This document shows, piece after piece, positions 6,931 through 13,918 of a DNA stretch of 16,222 nucleotides. The position numbers were made by a program, and so were the translations under genes. Origin of the DNA: an uncultured Beijerinckiaceae bacterium (GTDB lineage: Bacteria > Pseudomonadota > Alphaproteobacteria > Rhizobiales > Beijerinckiaceae); contig CALMGA010000298.1 in NCBI GenBank assembly GCA_937863205.1, forward strand, positions 1-16,222. The letters are read 5' to 3'. The notes below the pieces were generated by a model that saw nothing but the letters and a program-made list of their open reading frames with translations, did not search any database and was not told the DNA's origin. Each line of letters begins with the position of its first letter. Positions within the stretch are counted from its first letter, which is position 1.

Positions 6931-7710
6931 CTATGAGAGCTGGAAGATTGTCAGCGACGGGCGGTCGCGATCGGCGGCACAATCGTGCGCCGCCACGTTG
7001 CCGGCGTCGATGCGCGGCAGGGCCGCCACCCTATGCGTGCCCTCGTGCCGCTGCGCGTGGAGGATCGCCGCCAAGCCGACCTGCATCAGGTCAGCCATCA
7101 GGTCCTTCGCCGCCACCCGCGCCTGCTGGAGCATCGCCCGGGGCTTCAAGCGCTCGCCAGGGTACGCGGGATCAAGGGGCACGTCGGCCTGCGTCACCGT
7201 CCTGGTCGGCAGCTGCCACGACAGACGCTGCCGGCTGAGTTGGCCGGGGCGCCCGAGGATGGCGTCGAACCGGAACCCGTCATCCAGGGGAACGGGTACG
7301 GCACGTCCGTCCTTCCTGAAAATGGTTCCGCTACGGATGAAGATTGCCTTGACCTCGAAGGCATGACCGACCGGCACGCAGCCCGTCGGGCAATCGATGC
7401 AGGTGAAGCCCGTCTTCGCGAGGTGGACGTCGAGCTCTTTCTCGGCCGCATCGTCCAACGCGCAGGCCCGCAACGTCGCGATCAGGTCGGGCTGCAGGCG
7501 CAGGATGGACGACCAGCGCCGCAGGTCGGGACGCACGAACGGCAGGAGATCGATTTCGAAGCGGTGGCCGGTTTCTGGACCAGCCCTCTGCGGGAGCTTG
7601 TCGAGGACGGCCTGCGTGATCGCGATGAAGCCGGTGTAAACGGGCTGTGGACCGCAGGCTTGCGCGACGGCGGTGTCGATCTGAGAAAGGTGCTGATGCA
7701 ACCAAATCAT
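6931..7710 (-). CDS. Hypothetical protein with CxxCxxxC motif, 259 aa
   Basis: Family not recognised. The ATG at 7710 is well supported: GGAGG lies 5 bases upstream. No signal peptide or membrane helix. Residues 1-100 are mostly helical; C104-ID-C107-PTG-C111 followed by H116 is a compact possible zinc or iron-sulfur site; residues 118-180 look beta-rich (VKAIFIRSGTIFRKDGRAVP, then LDDGFRFDAILGRPGQLSRQ); the C-terminal 70 residues are helical (RAMLQQARVAAKDLMADLMQ). It is the first minus-strand gene from the divergent control region and leads the block of transfer-type genes. The antisense frame is also open for over 270 codons, but that frame lacks a Shine-Dalgarno and has shadow-like composition. 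A role in transfer is suggested only by position. Confidence 0.65.
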   Translation of the reverse strand: MIWLHQHLSQIDTAVAQACGPQPVYTGFIAITQAVLDKLPQRAGPETGHRFEIDLLPFVRPDLRRWSSILRLQPDLIATLRACALDDAAEKELDVHLAKTGFTCIDCPTGCVPVGHAFEVKAIFIRSGTIFRKDGRAVPVPLDDGFRFDAILGRPGQLSRQRLSWQLPTRTVTQADVPLDPAYPGERLKPRAMLQQARVAAKDLMADLMQVGLAAILHAQRHEGTHRVAALPRIDAGNVAAHDCAADRDRPSLTIFQLS

Positions 7711-7796
7711 AAAAGCCTCCGTTCATGCAAGGAGCGCCAGACGGACGCTAAGCCTCCCCACATCTTGCAGATCTGCAACATAATGGCGTGTTGCAA
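7697..7796. promoter_or_regulatory. Cluster of TGCAA/TTGCA boxes in divergent control region
   Basis: Five copies of TGCAA or its complement occur within 100 bases: 7697-7701, 7726-7730, 7765-7769, 7774-7778 and 7791-7795. The middle pair forms a perfect 14-bp palindrome, TTGCAGATCTGCAA (7765-7778). The last pair forms TGCAACA (7774-7780) and TGTTGCA (7789-7795) arms with an 8-base spacer. The last box overlaps the -35 element of the plus-strand promoter, so a repressor bound here would block it and could affect the minus-strand gene too. Confidence 0.5.
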
Positions 7797-7818
7797 ATTC
7801 TCAATAGGTCGGTAGAAT
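7791..7818 (+). promoter_or_regulatory. Sigma-70-type promoter for the 264-aa gene
   Basis: TTGCAA (7791-7796) and TAGAAT (7813-7818) are separated by 16 bases, close to the sigma-70 consensus. Transcription would start near 7825, about 30 bases before the ATG at 7855. The -35 element lies within the TGCAA-box cluster. Confidence 0.5.
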
Positions 7819-7854
7819 TGCGGTTAATGCCTCGGCGCCGCTCGACGCGATGGT

Positions 7855-8649
7855 ATGTCGAAACGAGGACCCATGCCTGACGCCAACGGCGCGTGGATCG
7901 AACCCGCGCTCGCGTTCTCCGCTCGGCTCGCCGAGGTGGCGAAGGGTGAACAGCCCCGGTTTTTCGCCGAGCAGAGCCTCGTCTTCGGCATCACGGTGCA
8001 GACCCTGCGCCGCAATACCCTCGCCGCTCGTTATTGCGCCAGCCACGCCAAGGGGGTCGGCCTCGCTGTCAAGGATGTTGTCGCGGCGGCGCTGACAGTC
8101 GAGATGCTGATTCGGCTTGAGCGACGTGATCGTGCCGCGGCCAACAAAATTCGAAAGGCCGTGTTCGAGGGTCGAGTGAGCGCCCGGGAGATGCAGGAAA
8201 GATTGAGGGCAGTGCCTGAAAGAAAGCCCAGGGGCCGTCGGATGAGCGAATGGACGTCGTTCGCCCTGGGGATCATCGAAATGTGCTACACGGAAGCACC
8301 GCAGAGCTTTGCAAAGGCCGAACATTCCGAGATCGGCAAGCTTCTTAAGGTCGACATCGAGGTGTGGCTCAAAGGGGCCAAGGTGCCGGACGCCATCTTC
8401 CTGTCACCCCTCGACGACTACTCGGAATGCGCCGGACTGACGTTCGAGGATCAGGTGCCTTTCATCCTTGCGGCTTGCGTTATGAATCCCAGGGTTAATC
8501 TGGCACTTCACGAAAGGAGCGAGGCCGACCGCATTTTCGAGGTTTTGGACAAGGCTCGCCGCAAGCTGCCCGCAACGCCTCGACTCTTCAGGTTGTATGG
8601 AGATGATGACGACGATCTCGATGTGGCGGTTCGAGCCGTCTCCGAATAG
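7855..8649 (+). CDS. Hypothetical protein, up to 264 aa, possible regulator
   Basis: Family not recognised. It is a soluble, mostly helical protein. Residues about 40-65 (FFAEQSLVFGITVQTLRRNT and following) have the spacing of a helix-turn-helix with TVQTLRRNTLAA as recognition helix. A basic linker (120-140, RAVPERKPRGRRMSEW) joins it to a second helical domain ending in an acidic patch (DDDDDLD, near 250). The start is uncertain: ATG 7855 has no Shine-Dalgarno, while ATG 7873 (six codons in) follows CGAGGA at rather short spacing. It is divergent from the transfer-type block, across an operator-like region, with its own promoter. A regulator controlling the divergent genes fits this layout but is inference. 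Confidence 0.6.
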   Translation: MSKRGPMPDANGAWIEPALAFSARLAEVAKGEQPRFFAEQSLVFGITVQTLRRNTLAARYCASHAKGVGLAVKDVVAAALTVEMLIRLERRDRAAANKIRKAVFEGRVSAREMQERLRAVPERKPRGRRMSEWTSFALGIIEMCYTEAPQSFAKAEHSEIGKLLKVDIEVWLKGAKVPDAIFLSPLDDYSECAGLTFEDQVPFILAACVMNPRVNLALHERSEADRIFEVLDKARRKLPATPRLFRLYGDDDDDLDVAVRAVSE

Positions 8650-8808
8650 TAATGAGATTGCGACACCTGTAATATAATCCGGACATCAGGCGCCGTCTCG
8701 TCGTCGATGCTCAGGCGACACATCGGCGTTAACACATTGGATGGGTGCGGCTTCAGACAGCATTGCGAGCGCCTTCCATGTAACATGCCACGTAGAAGCA
8801 TACCCGCA
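8650..8808. other. Spacer between the 264-aa gene and the IS481 remnant
   Basis: These 159 bases hold no convincing gene. A TATAAT word (8673-8678) is present but has no -35 partner at usable spacing. The IS481 remnant ends near the right side; no clear terminal inverted repeat could be matched by eye. Confidence 0.3.
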
Positions 8809-9493
8809 TCAGGGTTCAAGCGGCCTGAGCGGCGGGCAAAGCGCCTCCAAGGGATTATCCAGGGCCGCCCGGCGCGGACACGAGCCGCGATCGCTGTGCA
8901 GATGCGTGACCTGGAACGGCAAGGCGATGATCGCCTCGTCGAGGAAGGCCACCGCCGAGGCGGTGGTTTCGTCGTCCTTGACCGCGAGGTGGACGTAGCG
9001 CGTGGCACGGTCGATGGCGACGTACAAGAAGCGCTTGCGAGTGATGCCGTCGCGATCTCGCAACTTGGGCAGGTGCTTCACGTCGAGGTGGATGAAGCCG
9101 ACCTCGTAGGGCTGAACGCGCCATGCGGCCTGCGGGCCTGCCCGGAGGGCGGCAAGCGGTTCAGCCCGTCGGCCTTGAGGATGCGGTACACGGGCTCGCG
9201 GTTCAGGTGCGGCACGAAAATGGCTGACCACGAAGGTGAGATCGTCGAGCGGGAAGCCGGTGGCGCGGCGCAAGGCGCACACGATGGCGCTCTTCCTCGT
9301 TCGCCTTCCAAGGCAGCTTGTGGGGTCGTGCCGAGCGGTCCTGGCAGTCGGCAGGGCCGCGCTGGCGCCACTTGCGGATGGTCTCAGCCGATACGCCGTA
9401 GCGCTGGGCGAGCACGCCGGAGCGCTCGGTTGAGCGGGCAATCTCGGCGCGCACGGCTGGGGTGGTGCGGGCGTTGGGATGGATCGAGAGCAT
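8809..9493 (-). pseudogene. IS481-family transposase remnant, frameshifted and truncated
   Basis: From ATG 9493 the sequence reads as an IS481-family transposase: MLSIHPNARTTPAVRAEIAR, a helix-turn-helix with GVSAETIRKWRQRGP, then KLPWKANEEER. The match then jumps frame: AIVCALRRATGFPLDDLTFV continues in a second frame, NREPVYRILKADGLNRLPP in a third, and YEVGFIHLDVKHLPKLRDRD, FLYVAIDRATRYVHLAVKDD and HLHSDRGS back in the second. That needs at least three frameshifts. The DDE core is represented by the Asp of HLDVK and the Asp of HSDRG; after DRGSC the match stops and a short unrelated tail runs to the stop at 8809. The C-terminal 100 or so residues, including the final catalytic Glu, are gone. 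Inactive. Confidence 0.85.
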
Positions 9494-9550
9494 CAGCGGG
9501 CCCTCCGGGGCGACCTGCGCCGGCGCAGGCCGTCAAAGCGCCCAGCATTC
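8809..9550 (-). mobile_element. IS481-family insertion sequence remnant, boundaries uncertain
   Basis: The extent is that of the broken transposase plus its short upstream sequence. I could not match terminal inverted repeats or a target duplication, consistent with a truncated element. It separates the transfer-type block and the 264-aa gene from the helicase-SMC-HNH cluster. Confidence 0.5.
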
Positions 9551-9650
9551 TTCGTGATCGCTTAACGAACGTGATCCCAACAACGTTCCGCTACCAGACA
9601 GCTAGTCGGCCTTGAGTCGAGATTGACGGCTCCTCGATTGACTTTGCTCG

Positions 9651-9687
9651 AGCAGTTTCACGAAAACTGCTGCGCAAAAAGCAGCAG
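9651..9687 (+). promoter_or_regulatory. Two overlapping, mutually exclusive hairpins ahead of the helicase gene
   Basis: Hairpin A pairs AGCAGTTT (9651-9658) with AAACTGCT (9664-9671), loop CACGA. Hairpin B pairs CTGCTGC (9667-9673) with GCAGCAG (9681-9687), loop GCAAAAA. They share bases 9667-9671, so only one can form at a time. Hairpin B ends 12 bases before the ATG at 9700, so it would crowd the ribosome-binding site (GGGGGA, 9690s). A leader switch or a DNA-level operator are both possible. Confidence 0.35.
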
Positions 9688-9699
9688 CGCGGGGGACCT

Positions 9700-11340
9700 A
9701 TGAGGGCGTTCGAACTTGACCATCGTCTCATCGATTCCTACGCTCGTTTCTCTCGGTCTTTCAGCACCATTCTATCTGCGGACCTGAAGGCAGAGATCGA
9801 TCGCCAATACGACGCGGGACGTTTCTGGCCCGACGCCCTGCTATCTATCAATCCCCGTTTCCTTAAGGGGCCAACTGTTGACGATCTGGTCGCCTCCGGC
9901 GATCTAGATGTAGCAACCGGAAAAATCTTCCGGTTGGGGCTGGCGCCTTTGCGGTTCCATCGCCATCAGGCGCAATCGATCGCGAAAGCCCGAGCTGGTC
10001 AGAGTTATGTGGTCACGACCGGCACCGGTTCCGGCAAGTCGCTCTGCTTTTTCGTGCCGGTCGTCGACTCGATCGTTCGCGCGCGCAAAGTCGGCAAGCC
10101 GCGCAAAACCAGCGCCATCATCGTCTATCCGATGAACGCGCTGGCCAACAGCCAGATCAAAGAGATCGAAAAGTTCATCTCTCAATCAGGCCTACCCGCA
10201 GAGATTACGCCGGTCGTGCGCCGCTACACCGGCCAGGAAAGCCAGGAGGAACGGCACAAGATAGCCGACAATCCGCCAGATATTCTCCTCACCAACTTCA
10301 TGATGGCCGAACTGCTTCTAACGCGACAAGACAACATCGATACAAAGGTTATCGAGAACGCAAGCGGTCTAGACTTCATCGTCCTCGATGAACTCCACAC
10401 CTATCGGGGCCGTCAGGGTGCCGACGTCGCCATACTTGTCCGCCGCCTTCGCAACCGCTGCACGCCAGACAAGGCGCCGATTTGCATTGGAACTTCGGCC
10501 ACCATGGCGAGCGAAGGGTCGGATGCGAACCGCGCGCAGGCCGTGGCGGATGTCGCGTCGAGACTTTTCGGAGTTCCCATCGGGCCGGAATCGGTCATCG
10601 ACGAGTCGCTCGAACGTGCAACGGACGATCGCCTGAAGCTCGACGATGTACGGGGAGAGCTTGCGCCGGTCCTGACGTCCGCGCTTCCGACGGTTCTGAC
10701 CAACGAGGCTCTCAAGGAGCACCCTTTGGCTGTTTGGACAGAGTTGGCGATCGGTCTGGAGGACGGCCAAGAGCTGAAGCGTAAGAGACCGATCCAGTTC
10801 GGGGAAGCCGTCACCCTGCTGTCGCGGAACAGCGGCGTTGATGCTGAGATTTGCCGAAGCAGTCTCGAGGGCTTCCTCACTCGGGTCAGCCTACCGGAAA
10901 AAGACAGAGGCGGCTCAGGAAGCGGCGCTTTCCTGGCGTTCAAGCTTCACCAGCTCATCTCGGGCGCGGGGGAAATTTTCACCACGCTGACCGAGAAGCC
11001 GAGAAATGTGCTGTTCGAGGGGCAGCTCGAAGACCCGGATGCGCCGGGCCATCGCCTCTACCCGACCCGCTTCTGCCGGGAGTGCGGGCACGAGGTTCAT
11101 GTCGTTATCAGAACCGACGATGCTCAAGGTGTCCTATTCGTTCCGAGGAACATCGACGACGCACCGCTCAATGATCAAGAGGGCGATGCTGCGGGCTATT
11201 TGACGCCCGCAGGCGATGGCGATGCCGATTACGCCTTCACGGGCGATGTCGAAACCTATCCGGAGGACTGGCGCGAGGAGCGCAACGGCGTCGAGAGGTT
11301 GCGCGCGAATACCCGAACGGGATCGTCGGCGCAGAGGTGA
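9700..11340 (+). CDS. DEAD/DEAH-box helicase of the DUF1998 type, truncated after the first RecA domain
   Basis: The ATP-binding half of a large SF2 helicase is present: motif I GTGSGKS (108-114), Ia YPMNALANSQ (143-152), Ib TNFMMAEL (199-206), motif II LDELH (229-233) and motif III GTSAT (264-268). A Cys pair in RFCRECGHEVHV lies near residue 465. Relatives with this arrangement are usually well over 1,000 residues and carry the second RecA domain and a DUF1998 region, as in DISARM DrmA/B-type and Druantia DruE-type helicases. Here the ORF stops at 546 residues. Homology-like sequence ends near GVERLRAN, and the last codons are out of frame with the downstream SMC-like gene. The product cannot be a full helicase: motifs IV-VI are absent. 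Best read as the 5' remnant of a deleted gene. Confidence 0.8.
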   Translation: MRAFELDHRLIDSYARFSRSFSTILSADLKAEIDRQYDAGRFWPDALLSINPRFLKGPTVDDLVASGDLDVATGKIFRLGLAPLRFHRHQAQSIAKARAGQSYVVTTGTGSGKSLCFFVPVVDSIVRARKVGKPRKTSAIIVYPMNALANSQIKEIEKFISQSGLPAEITPVVRRYTGQESQEERHKIADNPPDILLTNFMMAELLLTRQDNIDTKVIENASGLDFIVLDELHTYRGRQGADVAILVRRLRNRCTPDKAPICIGTSATMASEGSDANRAQAVADVASRLFGVPIGPESVIDESLERATDDRLKLDDVRGELAPVLTSALPTVLTNEALKEHPLAVWTELAIGLEDGQELKRKRPIQFGEAVTLLSRNSGVDAEICRSSLEGFLTRVSLPEKDRGGSGSGAFLAFKLHQLISGAGEIFTTLTEKPRNVLFEGQLEDPDAPGHRLYPTRFCRECGHEVHVVIRTDDAQGVLFVPRNIDDAPLNDQEGDAAGYLTPAGDGDADYAFTGDVETYPEDWREERNGVERLRANTRTGSSAQR

Positions 11341-12974
11341 TGCTTGACGGCGTGTGCTGGGCCGTCGTGCGGCCGCTGGGAGTCCGTCGACGCCATGTCG
11401 CGATCGCCGACGGCAACCTCGATGAGATCGCTGCGGGCGATGGAGCAACCACGAGCATCGATCCGTTGATCGAGGCGATAGAGCAAGCCATCGTGAGTCA
11501 CGGTGTCGCGAGTCTGGCCCGCCTTCAGCCCGGCCAAAAGGCATGGCCGATCGCGCTCGCTTGGCTCACGCGCGATCAGGAATGCCGCTTCGACGACGTT
11601 CTCGACTGGCGCTCCCCCGCATCGGGCTCCGACGCGCCACTGCCTGCAAGTGGGCGTGAAACCGGGCCACGGCGCGAGGCGCTTCGGGCATTCCTCACGG
11701 CGATCACCGAAGAGGAGCAGCAAGCTCGGCGCGCCGAAGAAGCGATGCGAACGGATGTCGCTAATGCCGAGCGCGAAATATCCTACCTCGATTGGGATCG
11801 TGGCCGACGCCACGCGCGATTGATCGATCAGCTCGGCCTTTCCGGGCAAACGCTGCCGGAGATGCCCCTACTCTTTGAGGTGCTTCGGAAGGCTGCCGAC
11901 GACCGGCTTGCGGCCGCAGTTCAGTTGCCGCCCGGCGACATGGCTGAACTCAGCCAAGCCCGGAAGGCATTGCAGAGTGCCCGAGAAGAGATGAGGCGCA
12001 CCGACGAAGAGCGCAGCCGCTTAGAGGGGCAGGCTCCAGCCGAGAAAGAAGTCCTCAGGCTGCTCTATAGCGAAATACCCAGCCTATCGTTCGCTGCAGA
12101 GAACGCCGCCAATCAAGTTTGCCCGATTTGTGAAGTGCCGATCGACAAGGTGCTCGCCGAGAAATGCGGCCTGTCCCACAAGCTGCACAACGAGACGGAA
12201 TGTCGAGCCCGCTTGGCCACCAAACGTCAGGAAATCGGCGATCAGAAGCAAAAGATCGACGGTTTGGAAGCTCGACTAAAGACGCTCCAACCCGCCGCCG
12301 CTCTCGGGCGTCAGCAAATCGAGCAGGCAGAGAAGCGGGTCCAGGACATCGAAAACGTGCGCGACGCGCGCGCATCCGCTTGGCAGGTGGCGACGCAACT
12401 CAAGGAAGGGGTGGAACGTGTCGCCGAGCTGTCGACCGAGCGAGATGAGGTGCGAAAGCGGCTGCGGGGCCTCGAAGACAAACTGGCCAAGGAACGGGAA
12501 AGGCTTGCGGCTTTCCGCGACAAGCAGGCTCTGACATTCGGCAGGATAACCGAAAGGTTTTCGGCCATCATTCGCCGCCTGGTCAACGAGAATGCGAAGG
12601 GAGCGGTAACGCTGAGCGGGGATAGGCTACTATTAACTGTCGATGTCGATGGGGATCGCCGCACGGCGGCCATCGAATCCCTGAAGGTTTTGGCGTTCGA
12701 CTTGGCATGCGTCTGCCTGAGCATCGAAGGCGCAACCCGCGTTCCCGCATTCCTTATCCATGACAGTCCTCGTGAAGCCGATCTCGGCCTTTCCATTTAC
12801 GATGAACTTTTCCGCCTGATGCGTGACTTTGAAAAGCTGACGGAAACTACGGCCTTTCAGTACATCGTGACGACGACGACCCGTCCCCCCGACGACCTTC
12901 GTCGCGATCCTTGGCTGAGGCTGACCTTGAGGGGCGCGCCTGGCTCGGAGCGATTGATGGCGCGCGATCTATAG
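11337..12974 (+). CDS. SMC/Rad50-like coiled-coil ATPase, N-terminal Walker A region deleted
   Basis: The C-terminal ATPase half is clear: a signature-like AAIESLKVLAFDLACVCLSI (444-463) and a Walker B segment FLIHDSPREADL (472-483), then YIVTTTT (509-515). Two long heptad-like charged stretches (about 115-245 and 285-400) flank CPIC (262-265), a zinc-hook-like turn as in Rad50. The N-terminal Walker A loop is missing. The same frame stays open upstream of the GTG at 11337 and reads NGIVGAEV before LDGVCWAVVRPLG, so coding similarity runs back into the helicase ORF. A deletion therefore joined the two genes near 11300-11310. The start at 11337 is only the first codon after the overlap. ATPase activity is unlikely without Walker A. 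Confidence 0.72.
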   Translation: MMLDGVCWAVVRPLGVRRRHVAIADGNLDEIAAGDGATTSIDPLIEAIEQAIVSHGVASLARLQPGQKAWPIALAWLTRDQECRFDDVLDWRSPASGSDAPLPASGRETGPRREALRAFLTAITEEEQQARRAEEAMRTDVANAEREISYLDWDRGRRHARLIDQLGLSGQTLPEMPLLFEVLRKAADDRLAAAVQLPPGDMAELSQARKALQSAREEMRRTDEERSRLEGQAPAEKEVLRLLYSEIPSLSFAAENAANQVCPICEVPIDKVLAEKCGLSHKLHNETECRARLATKRQEIGDQKQKIDGLEARLKTLQPAAALGRQQIEQAEKRVQDIENVRDARASAWQVATQLKEGVERVAELSTERDEVRKRLRGLEDKLAKERERLAAFRDKQALTFGRITERFSAIIRRLVNENAKGAVTLSGDRLLLTVDVDGDRRTAAIESLKVLAFDLACVCLSIEGATRVPAFLIHDSPREADLGLSIYDELFRLMRDFEKLTETTAFQYIVTTTTRPPDDLRRDPWLRLTLRGAPGSERLMARDL

Positions 12975-12988
12975 CGAGTATCTGACCA

Positions 12989-13756
12989 GTGCTCGAAGCG
13001 CCCCAGTCCTTTGTCGTCCGCGAGGAATGCCAGAAGGCCGCATCTCAGAACGGCTTCCGCCGTTTTCTGGGGGAGAAGGCGGGTTGGGCGGCTTTCGGCT
13101 CGACCACAGCGAAGGGCATTATCTATCTGGCGGCCACGGGGCCTTCAGGGCCGTGGTATCTGGCCCTCGACCATCTCGGGGTCGTCCGCGAACTAAGATT
13201 GCCCTCCGCTACTATGTCCGGCCCCGGCCACGCGCGCTCTGCCTTCGGCTCTCTCGGCCCACTATATGTGGTCCTACGTCGCGTCTATGAACTGGGCGTT
13301 AGCCTGCCCGACGTACCGCTGCGGGAGTTCGAACGGCGCATCGCAGATCTGCCTCGTACAACGGAAGTTGAACGCTTGGTCGTACGGAGGATAGGGCAAG
13401 ATGTTTTTCGCGATTGCCTGATGGAATACTGGCAGGGTCGCTGCCCGCTGACTGGGATCTCCGACCCGGCTCTGCTACGCGCGTCGCACATTATCCCATG
13501 GTCAGAATGCGAAAGTGACGCTGAGCGGCTTGACGTGCATAATGGCTTGTTGTTGTCGGCGCTGTGGGATGCCGCCTTTGATCGCGTACTTGTGAGCTTC
13601 GAGGATGATGGCAGCCCTGTGTTTTCCTCGGAGCTCAGCGAGAAAGCGCGCTCTGAACTCCGTTGGAGTGCTACCGCTCATCTTACAGAGCAACATCGCC
13701 AGCGGCTTGCACGCCATCGTCAACTGATGAGAGAAGCGCAGCTATGTACGCGGTGA
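12989..13756 (+). CDS. HNH endonuclease (HNH_2 type), 255 aa
   Basis: The C-terminal half is an HNH nuclease of the HNH_2 style: CPLTGISDPALLRASHIIPW (152-171) with H167, then LDVHNGLLLSALWDAAFD (181-198) with H184, N185, D194 and D198. These are the expected metal-binding and catalytic positions. Residues 1-115 form a separate domain of unknown family, with FGSTTAKGIIYLAATGPSGP and LDHLGVVRELRLP. The GTG at 12989 follows the SMC-like stop by 14 bases, so the two were probably one operon; the Shine-Dalgarno is weak. Unlike its two upstream partners this gene looks intact. HNH_2 proteins occur in restriction and other defence clusters; a role as effector of the upstream ATPases is inferred. 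Confidence 0.8.
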   Translation: MLEAPQSFVVREECQKAASQNGFRRFLGEKAGWAAFGSTTAKGIIYLAATGPSGPWYLALDHLGVVRELRLPSATMSGPGHARSAFGSLGPLYVVLRRVYELGVSLPDVPLREFERRIADLPRTTEVERLVVRRIGQDVFRDCLMEYWQGRCPLTGISDPALLRASHIIPWSECESDAERLDVHNGLLLSALWDAAFDRVLVSFEDDGSPVFSSELSEKARSELRWSATAHLTEQHRQRLARHRQLMREAQLCTR

Positions 13757-13853
13757 GCTGAGCTTCTATCCAGGAGCAGATACTCCAGAATTCTGCTGTG
13801 GGCCAATTCCTGCTATCGCTGTTCACTACGGGCCACCGCGTCGCAGCTCGAAA

Positions 13854-13873
13854 TGATCACCCACGGGTGGTCA
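13854..13873. terminator. Hairpin between convergent HNH and integrase genes
   Basis: TGATCACC (13854-13861) pairs with GGTGGTCA (13866-13873), including one G-U pair, around loop CACG. It lies in the 162-bp gap between two convergent genes, a usual place for a shared terminator. No U-run follows on either strand, so intrinsic termination is uncertain. The rest of the gap holds no gene. Confidence 0.35.
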
Positions 13874-13918
13874 GCGATCCGCAGCGCTGTGGTAGCTGGA
13901 CCCAGTAGTAGAAGGAGT

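Noticed and set aside
1041..6940. CTATGAGAGC shared at 1041 and 6931
   Set aside because: Ten-base matches are common by chance in 16 kb, and one copy overlaps a stop codon.
6985..7815. 276-codon plus-strand ORF antisense to the 259-aa gene
   Set aside because: No Shine-Dalgarno, low-complexity shadow composition; the minus-strand ORF has GGAGG 5 bases before its ATG.
6856..8665. Near-identical ATGAGATT(A/G)CGACA words at 6856-6869 and 8652-8665 as a paired site
   Set aside because: A 13-of-14 match between two places in a window this long is expected by chance; context differs at the two sites.
8658..8678. Promoter from TTGCGA and TATAAT
   Set aside because: The spacing is only 9 bases, far below the usable range, and no gene follows on that strand.
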